Part shown: one piece after another, positions 7,868 to 17,587 of the stretch
Layout: each line of letters starts with the position of its first letter
How positions within the stretch are numbered: position 1 is the stretch's first letter
Assembly: GCA_016286535.1 (NCBI GenBank)
Contig: JAEESZ010000006.1
Coordinates: 158,266 to 222,265 of the forward strand
Length of the DNA stretch: 64,000 bases
Source: Treponema sp.
GTDB taxonomy: Bacteria; Spirochaetota; Spirochaetia; Treponematales; Treponemataceae
Direction of reading: 5' to 3'
The notes under the pieces: generated by a model
What the model saw: only the letters and a program-made list of their open reading frames with translations
Database searches by the model: none
What the model was told of the DNA's origin: nothing
Translations under genes and position numbers: made by a program

Positions 7868-10387
7868 CTAAAGCTGAACATAGGTTTTTCCGGTTCCACC
7901 GTCATCTGCGGCAGCAAAAGAAAAATCCTTTACCAGATTGCAATGAGAAAGATAATCTGTAACCGCCTGCTGCAAAACCCCGTCACCCTTACCATGAATT
8001 ACACTGAAGGAATGAAAATTGTACAGGATACAAAGGTTTATCTGACGGTCCAGGGCCTTTATTGCTTCCTCAACCCGGTAGCCTAAAAGTCTTAATTCAA
8101 AGGCAGGCGCTTCATCCTTGTAGGTTATACCATCACCAGAAGAATTTAATTCAATACTGATATCAGGAGAGTATTGAGTTTTTTCAGAAGAAAGGACTTT
8201 TAAATCCTTTTCCTTACAAAACATTTTTACGCTTCCAAACTGAACCTGCCAGCCCTTCTTTTTATTTTCTGCAATTACACTTCCCTGCATTAAGGTAGTT
8301 TTATGACAGACTGTTGCACCTATGCACAAAACCGCAGCTTCCTCTTTTTTTGCAGGCTTATTATTTGCAAGCAGCTGGGGAATTACAGGAGTAGCAGTTT
8401 CCAGTGCTCGGGCATTACTCATCTTCTTTTTTGTTTTTTTATTGCTTGCAGGATGCTTTCCCTTTAAAATCTCTTTTTCAAATTCTTCCTGGGCTTTGGC
8501 AAGTTTTTCATTCTGCTCTTCAATCTTCTTTTCAAGTCTTTGAGTATCGCCTTCAAGTTCAGAAATAAAATGCTTTACAGAAAGAGTCTTTTCTCTTGTA
8601 ACTTCGCCCTCCTTAAGGGTTCTTACAAGATTTTCCAGGGTTCTTCTGCTGTGAATTAAGAAATCATTAAGTTCCTGCTGCTTGCCTTCTTTAATTTCCT
8701 GTTCTTTTTTACGAAGCTGCAGCTCCTTTTCTTTCAGTCTTAAAGTTTTTTCATCATTTACAGATTTTAAGCTTTCGGCCTCTTTCTGCAGTTTATTTAA
8801 TTCAAGATGCTTTCGGTTTAAGCCCCTTATTAAGGCAGAAACATCGGCCTGTTCTGTTGCAATATAATTTCTTGCGCTTTTTACAATGTCCAGGGGAAGT
8901 CCGTTTTTCTGGGCAATATCAAGGGCATGGCTTTCTCCTGGAACGCCCATAAGAAGATGATAGGAAGGACTTAATGTTCCGGCATCAAATTCTACCGAAG
9001 CATTAATACAGGAAGGATTTGTATAACCGTAATTCTTTAAAATGCCCTGATGGGTTGTTACAAGAACAAAGGATTTTTTTTCTATAAGTTTATCTAAAAC
9101 TGCCATAGAAATTGCTGTACCTTCCTGAGGATCTGTTCCGCTTCCAAGCTCATCAAGAAGAATTAAAGTATCGCTTCTGGCATTTTTTACTGCCTCTGCA
9201 ATATTCTTCATGTGGGCACTAAAGGTAGAAAGGCTCTGGTCCAGAGACTGATTATCGCCAATATCGGTATAAATGTTACTGAAAACCGGAAGCCGGCTGC
9301 CTTCTGCGGCAGGAATAGGAAAACCTGACTGATTAAGCATTGCAAAAAGGGCAAAGGTTTTTAATGTGACGGTTTTACCGCCGGTGTTTGGACCGGTAAT
9401 TATCAAAACATTTTTATTGTCTAAAAAGCGGATATCAATTGGAACGGCCTTTTCGCCAAGTAAAGGATGACGGGCCTGCAGTAAAAGAGGAGGCTCGTTT
9501 TTACAGGCAAGGGCATAAACTGCATTTACAGAAAGCCCCCACTGAGCGGCGGCATAAGTTGTGTCAAAAAGTTCCATGACCGGTAAAGCGGCCTTAAAAA
9601 GCGGCAGGGAAGGCTGCAGGCTCTGGGTTAATTTTGTAAGAATCTGCTTTATAACCTGTGCAAGCTCATGCTGCTTTTGAATTAAATCATTACTGCAGCG
9701 GACAGCTTCTTCAGGTTCGATATATACTGTCTGTGCAGACTGGCTTACCTCGTGAATAATTCCCGGAATCCGGTTTGCCTGATTAGATTTTACGGCAAGA
9801 ACCTGCCTTCCGTTTCTTAAAACCGGCACGGAAGATTCCAGCGCCGAAGCAAGCTTTTGATTTGAAGTAAAGGACTGCATGATGTTTTTTATTTTCTGAT
9901 TCAGTCCTGCAATTTCTTTTCTTATGGCGGCAATTTCCGGAAGATCCCTTAACTGACCGTCTGTAGAGATGATTGAGAAAATCTTCTTTTCTGTCTCCTG
10001 AAAATCCGGGATTTTGGCAGCTTCTTCAGTCAGATATTTAAAATCAAGTTTATCCTTATAATTTTGAATCTGTGATAAAACTTTTTTTACGCTCAGGGTA
10101 AACTGTCCCAGGGCATAAACCTGTTCCAGAGATAAAGATGCTCCATTTGTACGGATAACCGCATAAAGAGGATGAATCTCTTCCCAGCTTGAAAGAGGTG
10201 CTGTAGAAGCAGCCGAAATATAGGAAGTCCATTCCCTGCTTAGATTCTTTAAATTTTCAATCTTTTTAAAGTCTGTCAGAGGTTCTCTTTCTAATAAAAT
10301 CTCTTTTCCTTCCTGAGAAATACAAAAAGACGCAATACTATCTCTGATTCTAAAATAATCTATTTCTTCCAATGCCTGTTTATTCAT
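7868..10387 (-). CDS. mutS2: endonuclease MutS2
   Basis: 839 residues, a little longer than usual. A core/clamp region leads to the ATPase: Walker A GPNTGGKT (near 335), Walker B ILLDELGSGTDP, and LVTTHQG. A long Glu/Lys-rich coiled coil (about 500-620) precedes the C-terminal Smr nuclease domain, with HSFSVIHGKGDG near the end. MutS2 acts on branched DNA or, in Bacillus, on collided ribosomes. It lies 2 nt downstream of rsgA, which fits a ribosome-related role (inference). Confidence 0.93.
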   Translation of the reverse strand: MNKQALEEIDYFRIRDSIASFCISQEGKEILLEREPLTDFKKIENLKNLSREWTSYISAASTAPLSSWEEIHPLYAVIRTNGASLSLEQVYALGQFTLSVKKVLSQIQNYKDKLDFKYLTEEAAKIPDFQETEKKIFSIISTDGQLRDLPEIAAIRKEIAGLNQKIKNIMQSFTSNQKLASALESSVPVLRNGRQVLAVKSNQANRIPGIIHEVSQSAQTVYIEPEEAVRCSNDLIQKQHELAQVIKQILTKLTQSLQPSLPLFKAALPVMELFDTTYAAAQWGLSVNAVYALACKNEPPLLLQARHPLLGEKAVPIDIRFLDNKNVLIITGPNTGGKTVTLKTFALFAMLNQSGFPIPAAEGSRLPVFSNIYTDIGDNQSLDQSLSTFSAHMKNIAEAVKNARSDTLILLDELGSGTDPQEGTAISMAVLDKLIEKKSFVLVTTHQGILKNYGYTNPSCINASVEFDAGTLSPSYHLLMGVPGESHALDIAQKNGLPLDIVKSARNYIATEQADVSALIRGLNRKHLELNKLQKEAESLKSVNDEKTLRLKEKELQLRKKEQEIKEGKQQELNDFLIHSRRTLENLVRTLKEGEVTREKTLSVKHFISELEGDTQRLEKKIEEQNEKLAKAQEEFEKEILKGKHPASNKKTKKKMSNARALETATPVIPQLLANNKPAKKEEAAVLCIGATVCHKTTLMQGSVIAENKKKGWQVQFGSVKMFCKEKDLKVLSSEKTQYSPDISIELNSSGDGITYKDEAPAFELRLLGYRVEEAIKALDRQINLCILYNFHSFSVIHGKGDGVLQQAVTDYLSHCNLVKDFSFAAADDGGTGKTYVQL

Positions 10388-10389
10388 AT

Positions 10390-11376
10390 TTAATCTGACC
10401 AGCTTCCGGTCCTGATTTCATCAGCAATCCTCATGTAACTGTCGTAGCGTTCCTGTGTGATTTTTCCTTCGCTTACGGCATTGCGGATTGCACATTCCGG
10501 TTCGGACTCATGCCTGCAGTTTAAGCCGAATTTGCATTTTCCTACAAAAGGTTCAAATTCCCTAAAATACAGGGCAAGATCTCCGGCCTCTATATCATCT
10601 AAAACAAAGCGGCGGATTCCCGGAGTGTCTATTATATTTGCAGTTCTGCCAACAACTCCCTCGGTAAGGGTTTCGTTCAGGGTAAGGTGAATTAAAGTTC
10701 CCTTTGTAGTTGTATGACAGCCTCTTCCATATTTTTGAGAAAGGCTTCCGGTTTTTAAAACACAGGAATTATCCATAACGTTTATTAAGCTGGACTTTCC
10801 AACTCCAGACTGCCCTACAAAGGCGCAGAGTCTGTCTTCGAGCAGTTCTGCAAACTCCCGCATTCCTTCCCCGGTTTTTGCAGAGATTCTTAAAACCTTG
10901 TAGCCTAAATCTTCCCAGATATTTAATCTTTCATCAATTTTTGCAAACTCTTCTTCGCGGCCGTCAGTCTGCATATTTTCTGCAAGATCCCATTTATTGC
11001 AGACAATTACAGGAGTAATACCCTGGTGTTCAGCCTGAGCCAGAGCCCGGTCTGTAAAGCGGGGACGGAAAGGCGGCTCATCCGGAGTGGTAACCAGAAT
11101 CAAATAATCCAGATTACTTGCCAGAAGCTGAGGACAGCGGCCCTTTACGTTCCACCTTAAAAAGGTATTTTTTCTTTTTTCAAGAGAAAGTATCTGACCT
11201 TTTTTTTCGTTGATAGGATCTTCTTCAATCTCTACAATATCGCCCGGTGCAAGAGGATTATAAAACTGCTTGTCAGATTTTAAAACTTTGCCCTTTATTG
11301 TACAATTTCTGGTAACAGAATCTTCACACTCAATGGTAAATAAATTGTTAGTTCCAGCAATAATCAGACCTTTCAT
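10390..11376 (-). CDS. rsgA: small ribosomal subunit biogenesis GTPase RsgA
   Basis: 328 residues. OB-fold N-terminus, then a circularly permuted GTPase: G4 NKWDLA comes before G1 GQSGVGKSS and G3 DTPGI. The C-terminal zinc site CKFGLNCRHESEPEC is complete (C-x5-C-x-H-x5-C). It matures the 30S subunit in the cytoplasm. Its start has an AGGAG-like sequence 15 nt after the transporter gene stop. Confidence 0.93.
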   Translation of the reverse strand: MKGLIIAGTNNLFTIECEDSVTRNCTIKGKVLKSDKQFYNPLAPGDIVEIEEDPINEKKGQILSLEKRKNTFLRWNVKGRCPQLLASNLDYLILVTTPDEPPFRPRFTDRALAQAEHQGITPVIVCNKWDLAENMQTDGREEEFAKIDERLNIWEDLGYKVLRISAKTGEGMREFAELLEDRLCAFVGQSGVGKSSLINVMDNSCVLKTGSLSQKYGRGCHTTTKGTLIHLTLNETLTEGVVGRTANIIDTPGIRRFVLDDIEAGDLALYFREFEPFVGKCKFGLNCRHESEPECAIRNAVSEGKITQERYDSYMRIADEIRTGSWSD

Positions 11377-11391
11377 AAATCTCCTGTAAAA

Positions 11392-12717
11392 TTATGCCCA
11401 CAAGCCCCAGAGAACCAGAGCTGCAGTTCCTGTTGTAAGAAGGGTAAATGGAACCGCAACCTTAAGCCAGGTTGCAAAGTTCATCTTGTAGCCCTCTTTT
11501 TTTACAATTCCCATGGAAACTACATTTGCAGAAGCACCAAAAGGTGTAAGGTTTCCACCAAGACAGCTTCCAATTAAGAGGGCAAACATAAATAATTCTT
11601 TATCTATATTCATTGCTACAGCCATACTGCCCGCAACAGGAAGCATGGCAATAATATAAGGTACGTTATCAACAAAGCCGCTTATAAATACAGAAACAAG
11701 AAGGATGATGATAAAACCTAACAACTTGCTTCCGCCGCAAGTCTTTGCAAGGAAAAGGGCAAAATCATCTAAAAGGCCAACTTCGCTGATTGCACCTACA
11801 ACAACGAAAATTCCAAGCAGGAAGAAGATTGTTTCCCAGTCCAGTCCCTTTATTAATTCCCAGACTTCCCTACCGTTTTTCTTCTGATTAAAGATATACC
11901 ATAAAACGCAGATGATTCCTAAAGACAGAACATAAAGTCCGCTCAAATAGGCAAAATCAGTTTTTATAAAGGAGATGCCTGCAAGTCCAAAAATCATAAG
12001 CAGAAGAATTGCAAATGGAACCCAGGAAATTACAGGGGTCTTTTCAACTTCAATCTTATCTTTTCCAAGGCGGGCAAAAAAGCAGTAAAAGTAAATACAG
12101 CCTACCAGTAAGCCAGCTTGAATTATAAAGAAGATTGAGAGGGTTCTGTTATGAATAAAGAAGTCGTTGAAGTTATAATTTGCATAAGAAGCAAAAATCA
12201 TGCTTGGAGGGTCGCCAACCAGGGTGGCAGTTCCTTCCAGGTTAGACATAACTGCAAGGCCAATCATAAAGTTTGTAGGGTTGATTTTTAAAGTCTTGCA
12301 CAGGGCTAAGGCAATTGGAGCCATTACAAGAACAGTTGCAACATTTTCTACAAAGATAGAGATAATACCTGTCATTGCAAGAATCAATACAATTGCAATT
12401 CCTGTATTACGGCTCTTATTTATTATGGAATCTGCAATTCTTGCCGGCACATTTGAGTACAAAAAGAGAGCGGCAATTGTCATGCTGCCAAGGTAAATTA
12501 GAATTACATTCCAGTTTATAATTTCAAAAAGAGAATGACTTAAAGCATAAAAATGACTTTCTGAAGCCTTAAAAATCTGCCCCGGAAAAATCATTCCAAG
12601 AATAATTACAGCAAGGCCTGCAATGCTTGTAAAAATAACTTTTTTATCCTGAAAGATAATTACAAGCAGGTACATTAAAACTGCAAGCGCTAAAATTACA
12701 TATTTTAACCAATCCAT
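11392..12717 (-). CDS. ArsB/NhaD-superfamily ion transporter
   Basis: 441 residues with about 11-12 hydrophobic segments. Family hallmarks are ENVATVLVMAPIALAL, SNLEGTATLVGDPPSM and, in the second half, FVDNVPYIIAMLP and GSCLGGNLTPFGASANV, the paired hairpin signature of ion-transporter superfamily members such as NhaD Na+/H+ antiporters and ArsB arsenite pumps. Substrate is undecided. It sits in the inner membrane and is encoded 6 nt after a cyclic-nucleotide-binding protein and the channel-like gene, so an ion-homeostasis cluster is likely. Confidence 0.82.
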   Translation of the reverse strand: MDWLKYVILALAVLMYLLVIIFQDKKVIFTSIAGLAVIILGMIFPGQIFKASESHFYALSHSLFEIINWNVILIYLGSMTIAALFLYSNVPARIADSIINKSRNTGIAIVLILAMTGIISIFVENVATVLVMAPIALALCKTLKINPTNFMIGLAVMSNLEGTATLVGDPPSMIFASYANYNFNDFFIHNRTLSIFFIIQAGLLVGCIYFYCFFARLGKDKIEVEKTPVISWVPFAILLLMIFGLAGISFIKTDFAYLSGLYVLSLGIICVLWYIFNQKKNGREVWELIKGLDWETIFFLLGIFVVVGAISEVGLLDDFALFLAKTCGGSKLLGFIIILLVSVFISGFVDNVPYIIAMLPVAGSMAVAMNIDKELFMFALLIGSCLGGNLTPFGASANVVSMGIVKKEGYKMNFATWLKVAVPFTLLTTGTAALVLWGLWA

Positions 12718-12723
12718 ATTTTA

Positions 12724-13242
12724 TTATTCTCCATTTTCTATTTCATCAAACAGGGCCTGATACAAGGCTGCTTTATCGCGGTTTGAACTTCTTATTGTCT
12801 GAGACATTTTTTGTGCCAGATGCAGAATTACCCTGTAGCCCAGCAAAGGCTCTTCGTCACAAATGCTTATAAACTTTTTGGAAGAAAGGGCAATAGTTGT
12901 GCAGTCGCAAAGGGCTGTTACCGTAGCCGAGCGGGTATCTTTACTGATTAAGGCAGTTTCGCCAAAGAAAACATTCATGTCGGAAGTAAGGTTTGCAAGG
13001 GCAATTGTGTCTCCTGCAGGAGTATTACGAACAACCTGAACAGAACCTTTATAAAGGATATAGAATAAATCTCCTGTATCCCCTTCTTTTATAATGACTT
13101 CTCCGGCCTTATAGTTTTTTAAGACCATATTTTCGTAAACTTTTCTTAAAATTCTGCAGTCGTTTTCATTATCTGCCTTAAAATCAGAAAACAATTCTAT
13201 CTGTAAAAGTTTAGGTAATACGTTCTCAAATGTATCCATCAT
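12724..13242 (-). CDS. stand-alone cyclic nucleotide-binding domain protein
   Basis: 172 residues, almost all one CNB domain. The entry strand is YKAGEVIIKEGDTGDLFYIL; the phosphate-binding cassette is FFGETALISKDTRSATV with the Glu and Arg that contact the cyclic nucleotide. There is no DNA-binding domain, so it is not a CRP-type regulator. It lies between the channel-like gene (6 nt upstream) and the ion transporter (6 nt downstream). I infer that it acts as a detached sensor subunit for one of them. Confidence 0.85.
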   Translation of the reverse strand: MMDTFENVLPKLLQIELFSDFKADNENDCRILRKVYENMVLKNYKAGEVIIKEGDTGDLFYILYKGSVQVVRNTPAGDTIALANLTSDMNVFFGETALISKDTRSATVTALCDCTTIALSSKKFISICDEEPLLGYRVILHLAQKMSQTIRSSNRDKAALYQALFDEIENGE

Positions 13243-13248
13243 ATTTCT

Positions 13249-14418
13249 TTACCCCCTTACGAAAATAGCCTTTGTATTCGCCTGAATTACAAAATCATCT
13301 TTTGGAGTAAGAAGCACTTCATTACTTTTTAAGGTTTTTACTTTTTTAAGATTATCTACAACCTTTTTAATGTCAGGATTTTTCTGAGCCTCGCGAAGGG
13401 CATCCTTTCTACGTTCATGAAAGTTTCCTGTATTAAGCAGAAAGCCGATTAAGATTCCGGACTTTTCATTCAATGAATCCTTATATTCACGGCAGGTCTT
13501 TCCCCTGTAGGCCGAAGGGATTGCTTCAATTAAGATTCCGGTTTCTGCATCATCTCCAATTAAAGCACGAATTACATTACTGTAACCCATGCCGGAAGAT
13601 GCAGTTGCAAGAAGGCTGTGTTCGTATTCCTGGGTAAGGATTATTTCGTCGCAGTGAGCCATTTCCAGATGCTTTTGAAATTTAGAATCAATTAATTCTG
13701 CTGCAATATAAAGGCCCGGATTAATGCCTTCCATTGTCAAAACAGACAAAACGGTTCTTGAGTCAATCTCCAGGTCAGAATAACTTTTTGAACGGTCAGA
13801 AATTACAAGAGCCCTTACGGCATCCTTAATGTGAGCTTTATTTAATACAGCCTCATCAGAAAAATCTCCGGAAATATAATTGATTTCCTTAAATCTTCCT
13901 ATTGAGCGAATCTGTTCAATATGGTCCGGAGCTTCATTTACCAGAACAATCATATCCGGAGTAATATCGGGATTTGAATTAAGAACACTGTCCAGAATTT
14001 TTTCAAAGCCGGGACGCCATCCGCACAATAAAAAATGACCTTTCATTTTCTTTAACCTTTTTAATCCTTTATCTTTTTTCATCTGCATATTCATAAAGAC
14101 AGATGCAACCTTACCGGTAATAACACTTAAAATTGCCATGCCAATGAGCAGCTGAACAAGGGCGGCAGATCTTCCACCCAGAGACTTTACACAATAGTCA
14201 TAGTAGCCGGCAAAAACGGTAACCAGAGTAAACCAGACAGAATCGAAGGGTGTTTCAATTCCACTTTCTGTCTGGGTTTCTGTTTTATAAACTGCAAGGG
14301 TAGTTAAAACGATGATGGCAAAGAGCAGAATCCATAAATAGGTCAATGGATTTTTTAGAATATAGAGTAAACTTCTCTTAAAATGCTTTAATCTCTGTGA
14401 CTTTTTTTTATTCTGCAT
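13249..14418 (-). CDS. ion channel-like protein with RCK/TrkA-N domain and atypical pore filter
   Basis: 389 residues. Two membrane helices (about 17-45 and 85-105) flank a pore loop, followed by an RCK (TrkA-N) Rossmann domain beginning GHFLLCGWRPGF and a C-terminal RCK-like part. The layout is that of a two-helix potassium channel with cytoplasmic gating domains. The pore reads TVFAGYYDY where potassium channels have TVGYGD, so selectivity is probably different or lost. In this respect it also recalls CASTOR/Pollux-like or ionic channels of unknown selectivity. It lies 15 nt after argS and 6 nt before the cyclic-nucleotide sensor. Confidence 0.8.
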   Translation of the reverse strand: MQNKKKSQRLKHFKRSLLYILKNPLTYLWILLFAIIVLTTLAVYKTETQTESGIETPFDSVWFTLVTVFAGYYDYCVKSLGGRSAALVQLLIGMAILSVITGKVASVFMNMQMKKDKGLKRLKKMKGHFLLCGWRPGFEKILDSVLNSNPDITPDMIVLVNEAPDHIEQIRSIGRFKEINYISGDFSDEAVLNKAHIKDAVRALVISDRSKSYSDLEIDSRTVLSVLTMEGINPGLYIAAELIDSKFQKHLEMAHCDEIILTQEYEHSLLATASSGMGYSNVIRALIGDDAETGILIEAIPSAYRGKTCREYKDSLNEKSGILIGFLLNTGNFHERRKDALREAQKNPDIKKVVDNLKKVKTLKSNEVLLTPKDDFVIQANTKAIFVRG

Positions 14419-14432
14419 AAAAATGACCGCTT

Positions 14433-16268
14433 TTACATCTTCTCAAGGTAAGGAACCAGAAGAAGATTCATGGCATTCTTTATTACCTGCAGCGTACATT
14501 CTGCAAGGTATAAACGGGCGCCTGCAAGTTTTTTATTTTCCTCTGCCAGAGAAACAATAGGACAAGTCTGATAGAATTTACTGAAAGCCTTTGCTGTATC
14601 ATAAACGTAAGAAGCAACTCCACTAGGATCCAGATTCTCTGCAGCCTTTTCTACAACAGCAGGATAAGTACCAAGCAGTTTGATTAATTCCCATTCATCG
14701 CCGGACTTCAAAAGAGAAACGCTTTCTTCTGAATTATCTGACTGAATTCCGTTTTCCTTTGCCTTTGCAAGAATTGAATTGATTCGGGCACCCATATACT
14801 GAAGATATGGACCTGTATTTCCATTAAAACTGAGGGATTCTGCAGGATTAAAAAGCATATCCTTGGCAGGACTTGCCTGCAGCATATAATAATGAAGGGC
14901 ACCAAGGGCAACTTTTTCTGCAACCTCATCAGCATCTCCAACTTCGCCGTCGCGGCCGCGTTCTTTAATTGCGGCAAGAGCATCTGCGTGAAGTGAATCT
15001 ACCAAATCATCTGCATCAACTACAGTTCCTTCGCGGCTCTTCATACGTCCGCTTGGAAGATTTACAAGACCATAGCTCAGGTGGAATAATTTGTCTGCCC
15101 ATTCAAAGCCAAGTTTTTTAAGAATGTGGAAAAGAATCTTAAAGTGATAGTTCTGTTCACTTGCAACAACATATACCAGCTGATTAAAAGCCCAGTCATT
15201 GTGGCGGCTAATTGCAGTTCCAATATCCTGGGTAATATAAACTGAAGTTCCATCCTTACGAAGAAGAACTTTTTCGTGATTATCTTCGTCCTTACCCTTA
15301 CCAACAACATCTGTAACATCTATGCGGACAGAACCGTCCTCAGCCTTAAAGAAAACTCCTTTTTCAAGTCCCTTTAAGATTTCACCTTTACCTTTAAGGT
15401 AAGTTTCGCTTTCAAAATAGTATTTGTCAAAGCTGATGCCGGTACGGGCGTAAGTTTCCTTTACACCGTCAAAAGTCCAGCCGTTCATTTTTTCCCAGAG
15501 GGCATGAACTTCAGGATCTCCGGCTTCCCACTTAATAAGCATATCTTCTGCCATCTGATTAGCTTCAGGATGAGCAGTTTCCGGCTTGTCTTTTTCGCCT
15601 TTAAGATATTTATCAAACTCAACATAACACTGACCAACAAAATGGTCACCTTTCATTCCAAGGCTTTCCGGCGTGTCGCCCTTTGCCTCATGGAAGAGCT
15701 TATAAGCCAGCATAGACTTACAGATATGAACACCGCGGTTATTAATAAGGTCAACCTTGAAAACTTCAGCCCCCGCAGCCTTAAGAATACGGCTAACCGA
15801 TTCTCCAAGTGCATCGTTGCGGACATGTCCCAGATGCAGAGGTTTATTTGTATTAGGAGAAGAAAATTCTATCATTACACGACGGCCTTCCAGAGGCTTT
15901 TTTCCGTCGCTGTTAATTGAACCGTAAGTGTCGCCCTGGGCTTTAACTGCCTCAAGAATTGGATAGGCAGCGCCTGCTTTATCAAGTTTAATATTTACAT
16001 AAGGACCAACGGCAAGGATTTCTCCAAGAGAGGTCTGATAAGAGGCTGCAATTTTTGCAACTTCCTGGGCAATCTGTACAGGAGCCAGTCTGAAAGCCTT
16101 TGCAAAAACGAACATTGGAGAACCTAAATCTCCCATTTCTGGATTTGGTGCATTCTGAACAACAATTGAATCTGCTGATACTGTATCTGCCTCTATTGAT
16201 TTTTCTTTACAAAACTCTCCGAGAGCTTTTGCTATAATTTCTTTAAATTCTGCTTTTGAATCTGCCAT
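14433..16268 (-). CDS. argS: arginyl-tRNA synthetase
   Basis: 611 residues. It charges tRNA-Arg. It has the N-terminal Add-1 domain, HIGH-type motif HLGH in PNTNKPLHLGHVRND (about 135-150), the KMSKS counterpart in GRMKSREG, and the C-terminal DALR anticodon-binding domain ending in LLVPYLEKM. Shine-Dalgarno AGAGGA with an excellent promoter (16292-16320). First gene of a seven-gene minus-strand operon. Confidence 0.95.
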   Translation of the reverse strand: MADSKAEFKEIIAKALGEFCKEKSIEADTVSADSIVVQNAPNPEMGDLGSPMFVFAKAFRLAPVQIAQEVAKIAASYQTSLGEILAVGPYVNIKLDKAGAAYPILEAVKAQGDTYGSINSDGKKPLEGRRVMIEFSSPNTNKPLHLGHVRNDALGESVSRILKAAGAEVFKVDLINNRGVHICKSMLAYKLFHEAKGDTPESLGMKGDHFVGQCYVEFDKYLKGEKDKPETAHPEANQMAEDMLIKWEAGDPEVHALWEKMNGWTFDGVKETYARTGISFDKYYFESETYLKGKGEILKGLEKGVFFKAEDGSVRIDVTDVVGKGKDEDNHEKVLLRKDGTSVYITQDIGTAISRHNDWAFNQLVYVVASEQNYHFKILFHILKKLGFEWADKLFHLSYGLVNLPSGRMKSREGTVVDADDLVDSLHADALAAIKERGRDGEVGDADEVAEKVALGALHYYMLQASPAKDMLFNPAESLSFNGNTGPYLQYMGARINSILAKAKENGIQSDNSEESVSLLKSGDEWELIKLLGTYPAVVEKAAENLDPSGVASYVYDTAKAFSKFYQTCPIVSLAEENKKLAGARLYLAECTLQVIKNAMNLLLVPYLEKM

Positions 16269-16291
16269 ATATAAAAATTTCCTCTAATATT

Positions 16292-16320
16292 ATTATACAG
16301 ATTTCCGCTGATATTCTCAA
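16292..16320 (-). promoter_or_regulatory. promoter of the argS operon
   Basis: Minus strand: TTGAGA (16320-16315), 17-bp spacer, TATAAT (16297-16292). It drives argS and, through tight spacing, the six following genes. Confidence 0.75.
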
Positions 16321-16397
16321 TAAAGCGGCTGTATCAAAGCGGCTGCTTCAGGCCCTCTTTTGAAGATTTTTTTTCCTTATTTTTGGACCTTTGCACC

Positions 16398-16426
16398 TTG
16401 ACAACTTTATAAAGTGGAAATAATAT
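16398..16426 (+). promoter_or_regulatory. consensus promoter giving a leaderless ptsN transcript
   Basis: TTGACA (16398-16403), 17-bp spacer, TAATAT (16421-16426). The ATG of ptsN is only 6 nt further on, at the expected transcription start. No Shine-Dalgarno exists. Confidence 0.8.
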
Positions 16427-16432
16427 AAATAT

Positions 16433-16879
16433 ATGGACTTAAGAACAGTATTAACAACAGACACAGTAAACCTTCACTTAAAGGGAACTACTAAAGAAGA
16501 AATCGTTGACGAGATGCTCGATGTATTATATAAGGCAGGCAAAGTTTCTGATAAAGAAGCTGCCCGTGAATGTGTATTAGACCGTGAACGCAAAATGTCT
16601 ACAGGTATGAAACACGGAATTGCAATTCCTCACGGAAAAACTGATACAGTTACAGATTTAGTAGCTTGTATTGGTATTTCAGACAATCCTGTTGATTTTG
16701 ATTCTCTGGATCAGGAACCATGCCGTATTTTCATTATGACATTATCTCCAATCAATAAAACTGGTCCACACTTACAGTTCCTTGCAGAAGTAAGTTTATT
16801 ATTTAAGAGTCCTGAAAAACGTCAGGAAATCTTAGACACACAAGACAAAGCTGAAGTTATTAAAATCTTAACAGAATAG
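16433..16879 (+). CDS. ptsN: PTS EIIA domain protein of the nitrogen-PTS (PtsN) type
   Basis: 148 residues, a full EIIA-2 domain. The phosphorylated residue is His67 in GIAIPHGKT, with the upstream RERKMSTGM strand typical of PtsN. No transporter domains are fused or adjacent, so a regulatory phosphocarrier role (nitrogen-PTS) is more likely than sugar uptake. Single-gene unit: a consensus promoter with the ATG at the predicted transcription start, and a terminator at 16903-16934. Confidence 0.87.
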   Translation: MDLRTVLTTDTVNLHLKGTTKEEIVDEMLDVLYKAGKVSDKEAARECVLDRERKMSTGMKHGIAIPHGKTDTVTDLVACIGISDNPVDFDSLDQEPCRIFIMTLSPINKTGPHLQFLAEVSLLFKSPEKRQEILDTQDKAEVIKILTE

Positions 16880-16902
16880 ATTACATTATCTGATGTATTT
16901 AC

Positions 16903-16934
16903 AAACGGTAGGCTCAAGTCTACCGTTTTTTTTT
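16903..16934 (+). terminator. terminator of ptsN
   Basis: Stem aaacggtag / ctaccgttt (9 bp) with loop gctcaagt, then a long T run. Confidence 0.9.
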
Positions 16935-16959
16935 ATAAAAAATTAAGTGGAAAACAAAA

Positions 16960-17451
16960 ATGAAATTAGAAGCATTATTCACAGTAACTGATAACAAACT
17001 GATTAAAATCTCGGACAATAGTCCCTACCCTATAGAAAAATTAAAAATCTTCGAAATCAAATGGTCTCAGATAGAACTTGAAGCCGAAAGCTATAACGAA
17101 GAATATCTTGCACAGCTAAGGGAAGATCTGAAAAAGCTGGATGATGCAAATGAATTTGCCCTTTTAGTTCCCCAGGTGGATAAGAGCCTTTCTTCTCCTG
17201 AAGATATTGAACTTTTTATAAATGCCTATAACCACTGTGCAAGAAGAATAAAGGACTGCGTAAGTGTAACTGGCTATGCCCTGCCGGCAGAACTTTTAAA
17301 AGGCGGATTAGAGCCTGGTTCTGCAGCCAGAACCTTTATAGACACAGTTAATATCAAACACTCTCAATATGTATATTTTGCAAAAGAAGAGGATGTTAAT
17401 AATCTTAACTTAAAAGAAAAACTGCAAGATTCTGCGATTGTAATTTACTAA
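16960..17451 (+). CDS. conserved-looking protein of unknown function
   Basis: 163 residues, soluble, no signal peptide or membrane helix, acidic. The middle (LVPQVDKSLSSPEDIELFIN, then YNHCARRIKDCVSV) looks like alternating helix and strand; the end is rich in VNIKHSQYVYF-type strands. I do not recognise a family. The start has a weak Shine-Dalgarno (AAGTGGAA). It lies after the ptsN terminator and before a separate lytic transglycosylase gene, so context gives no function. Confidence 0.65.
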   Translation: MKLEALFTVTDNKLIKISDNSPYPIEKLKIFEIKWSQIELEAESYNEEYLAQLREDLKKLDDANEFALLVPQVDKSLSSPEDIELFINAYNHCARRIKDCVSVTGYALPAELLKGGLEPGSAARTFIDTVNIKHSQYVYFAKEEDVNNLNLKEKLQDSAIVIY

Positions 17452-17587
17452 AACGTAATATTTGCGATAAAACGCACTATTTGCAATAAAATACTGTTTT
17501 TTTTCAATTTTTTCTTAAATTTTCTCTTGTATTTTTTTTTCATTTGTGCCATTATCTTGGTAACTTTTATACGAAAGGAAAATATTA

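Noticed and set aside
15504..15920. Plus-strand open frame inside argS
   Set aside because: It is antisense to a well conserved argS and has no independent support.
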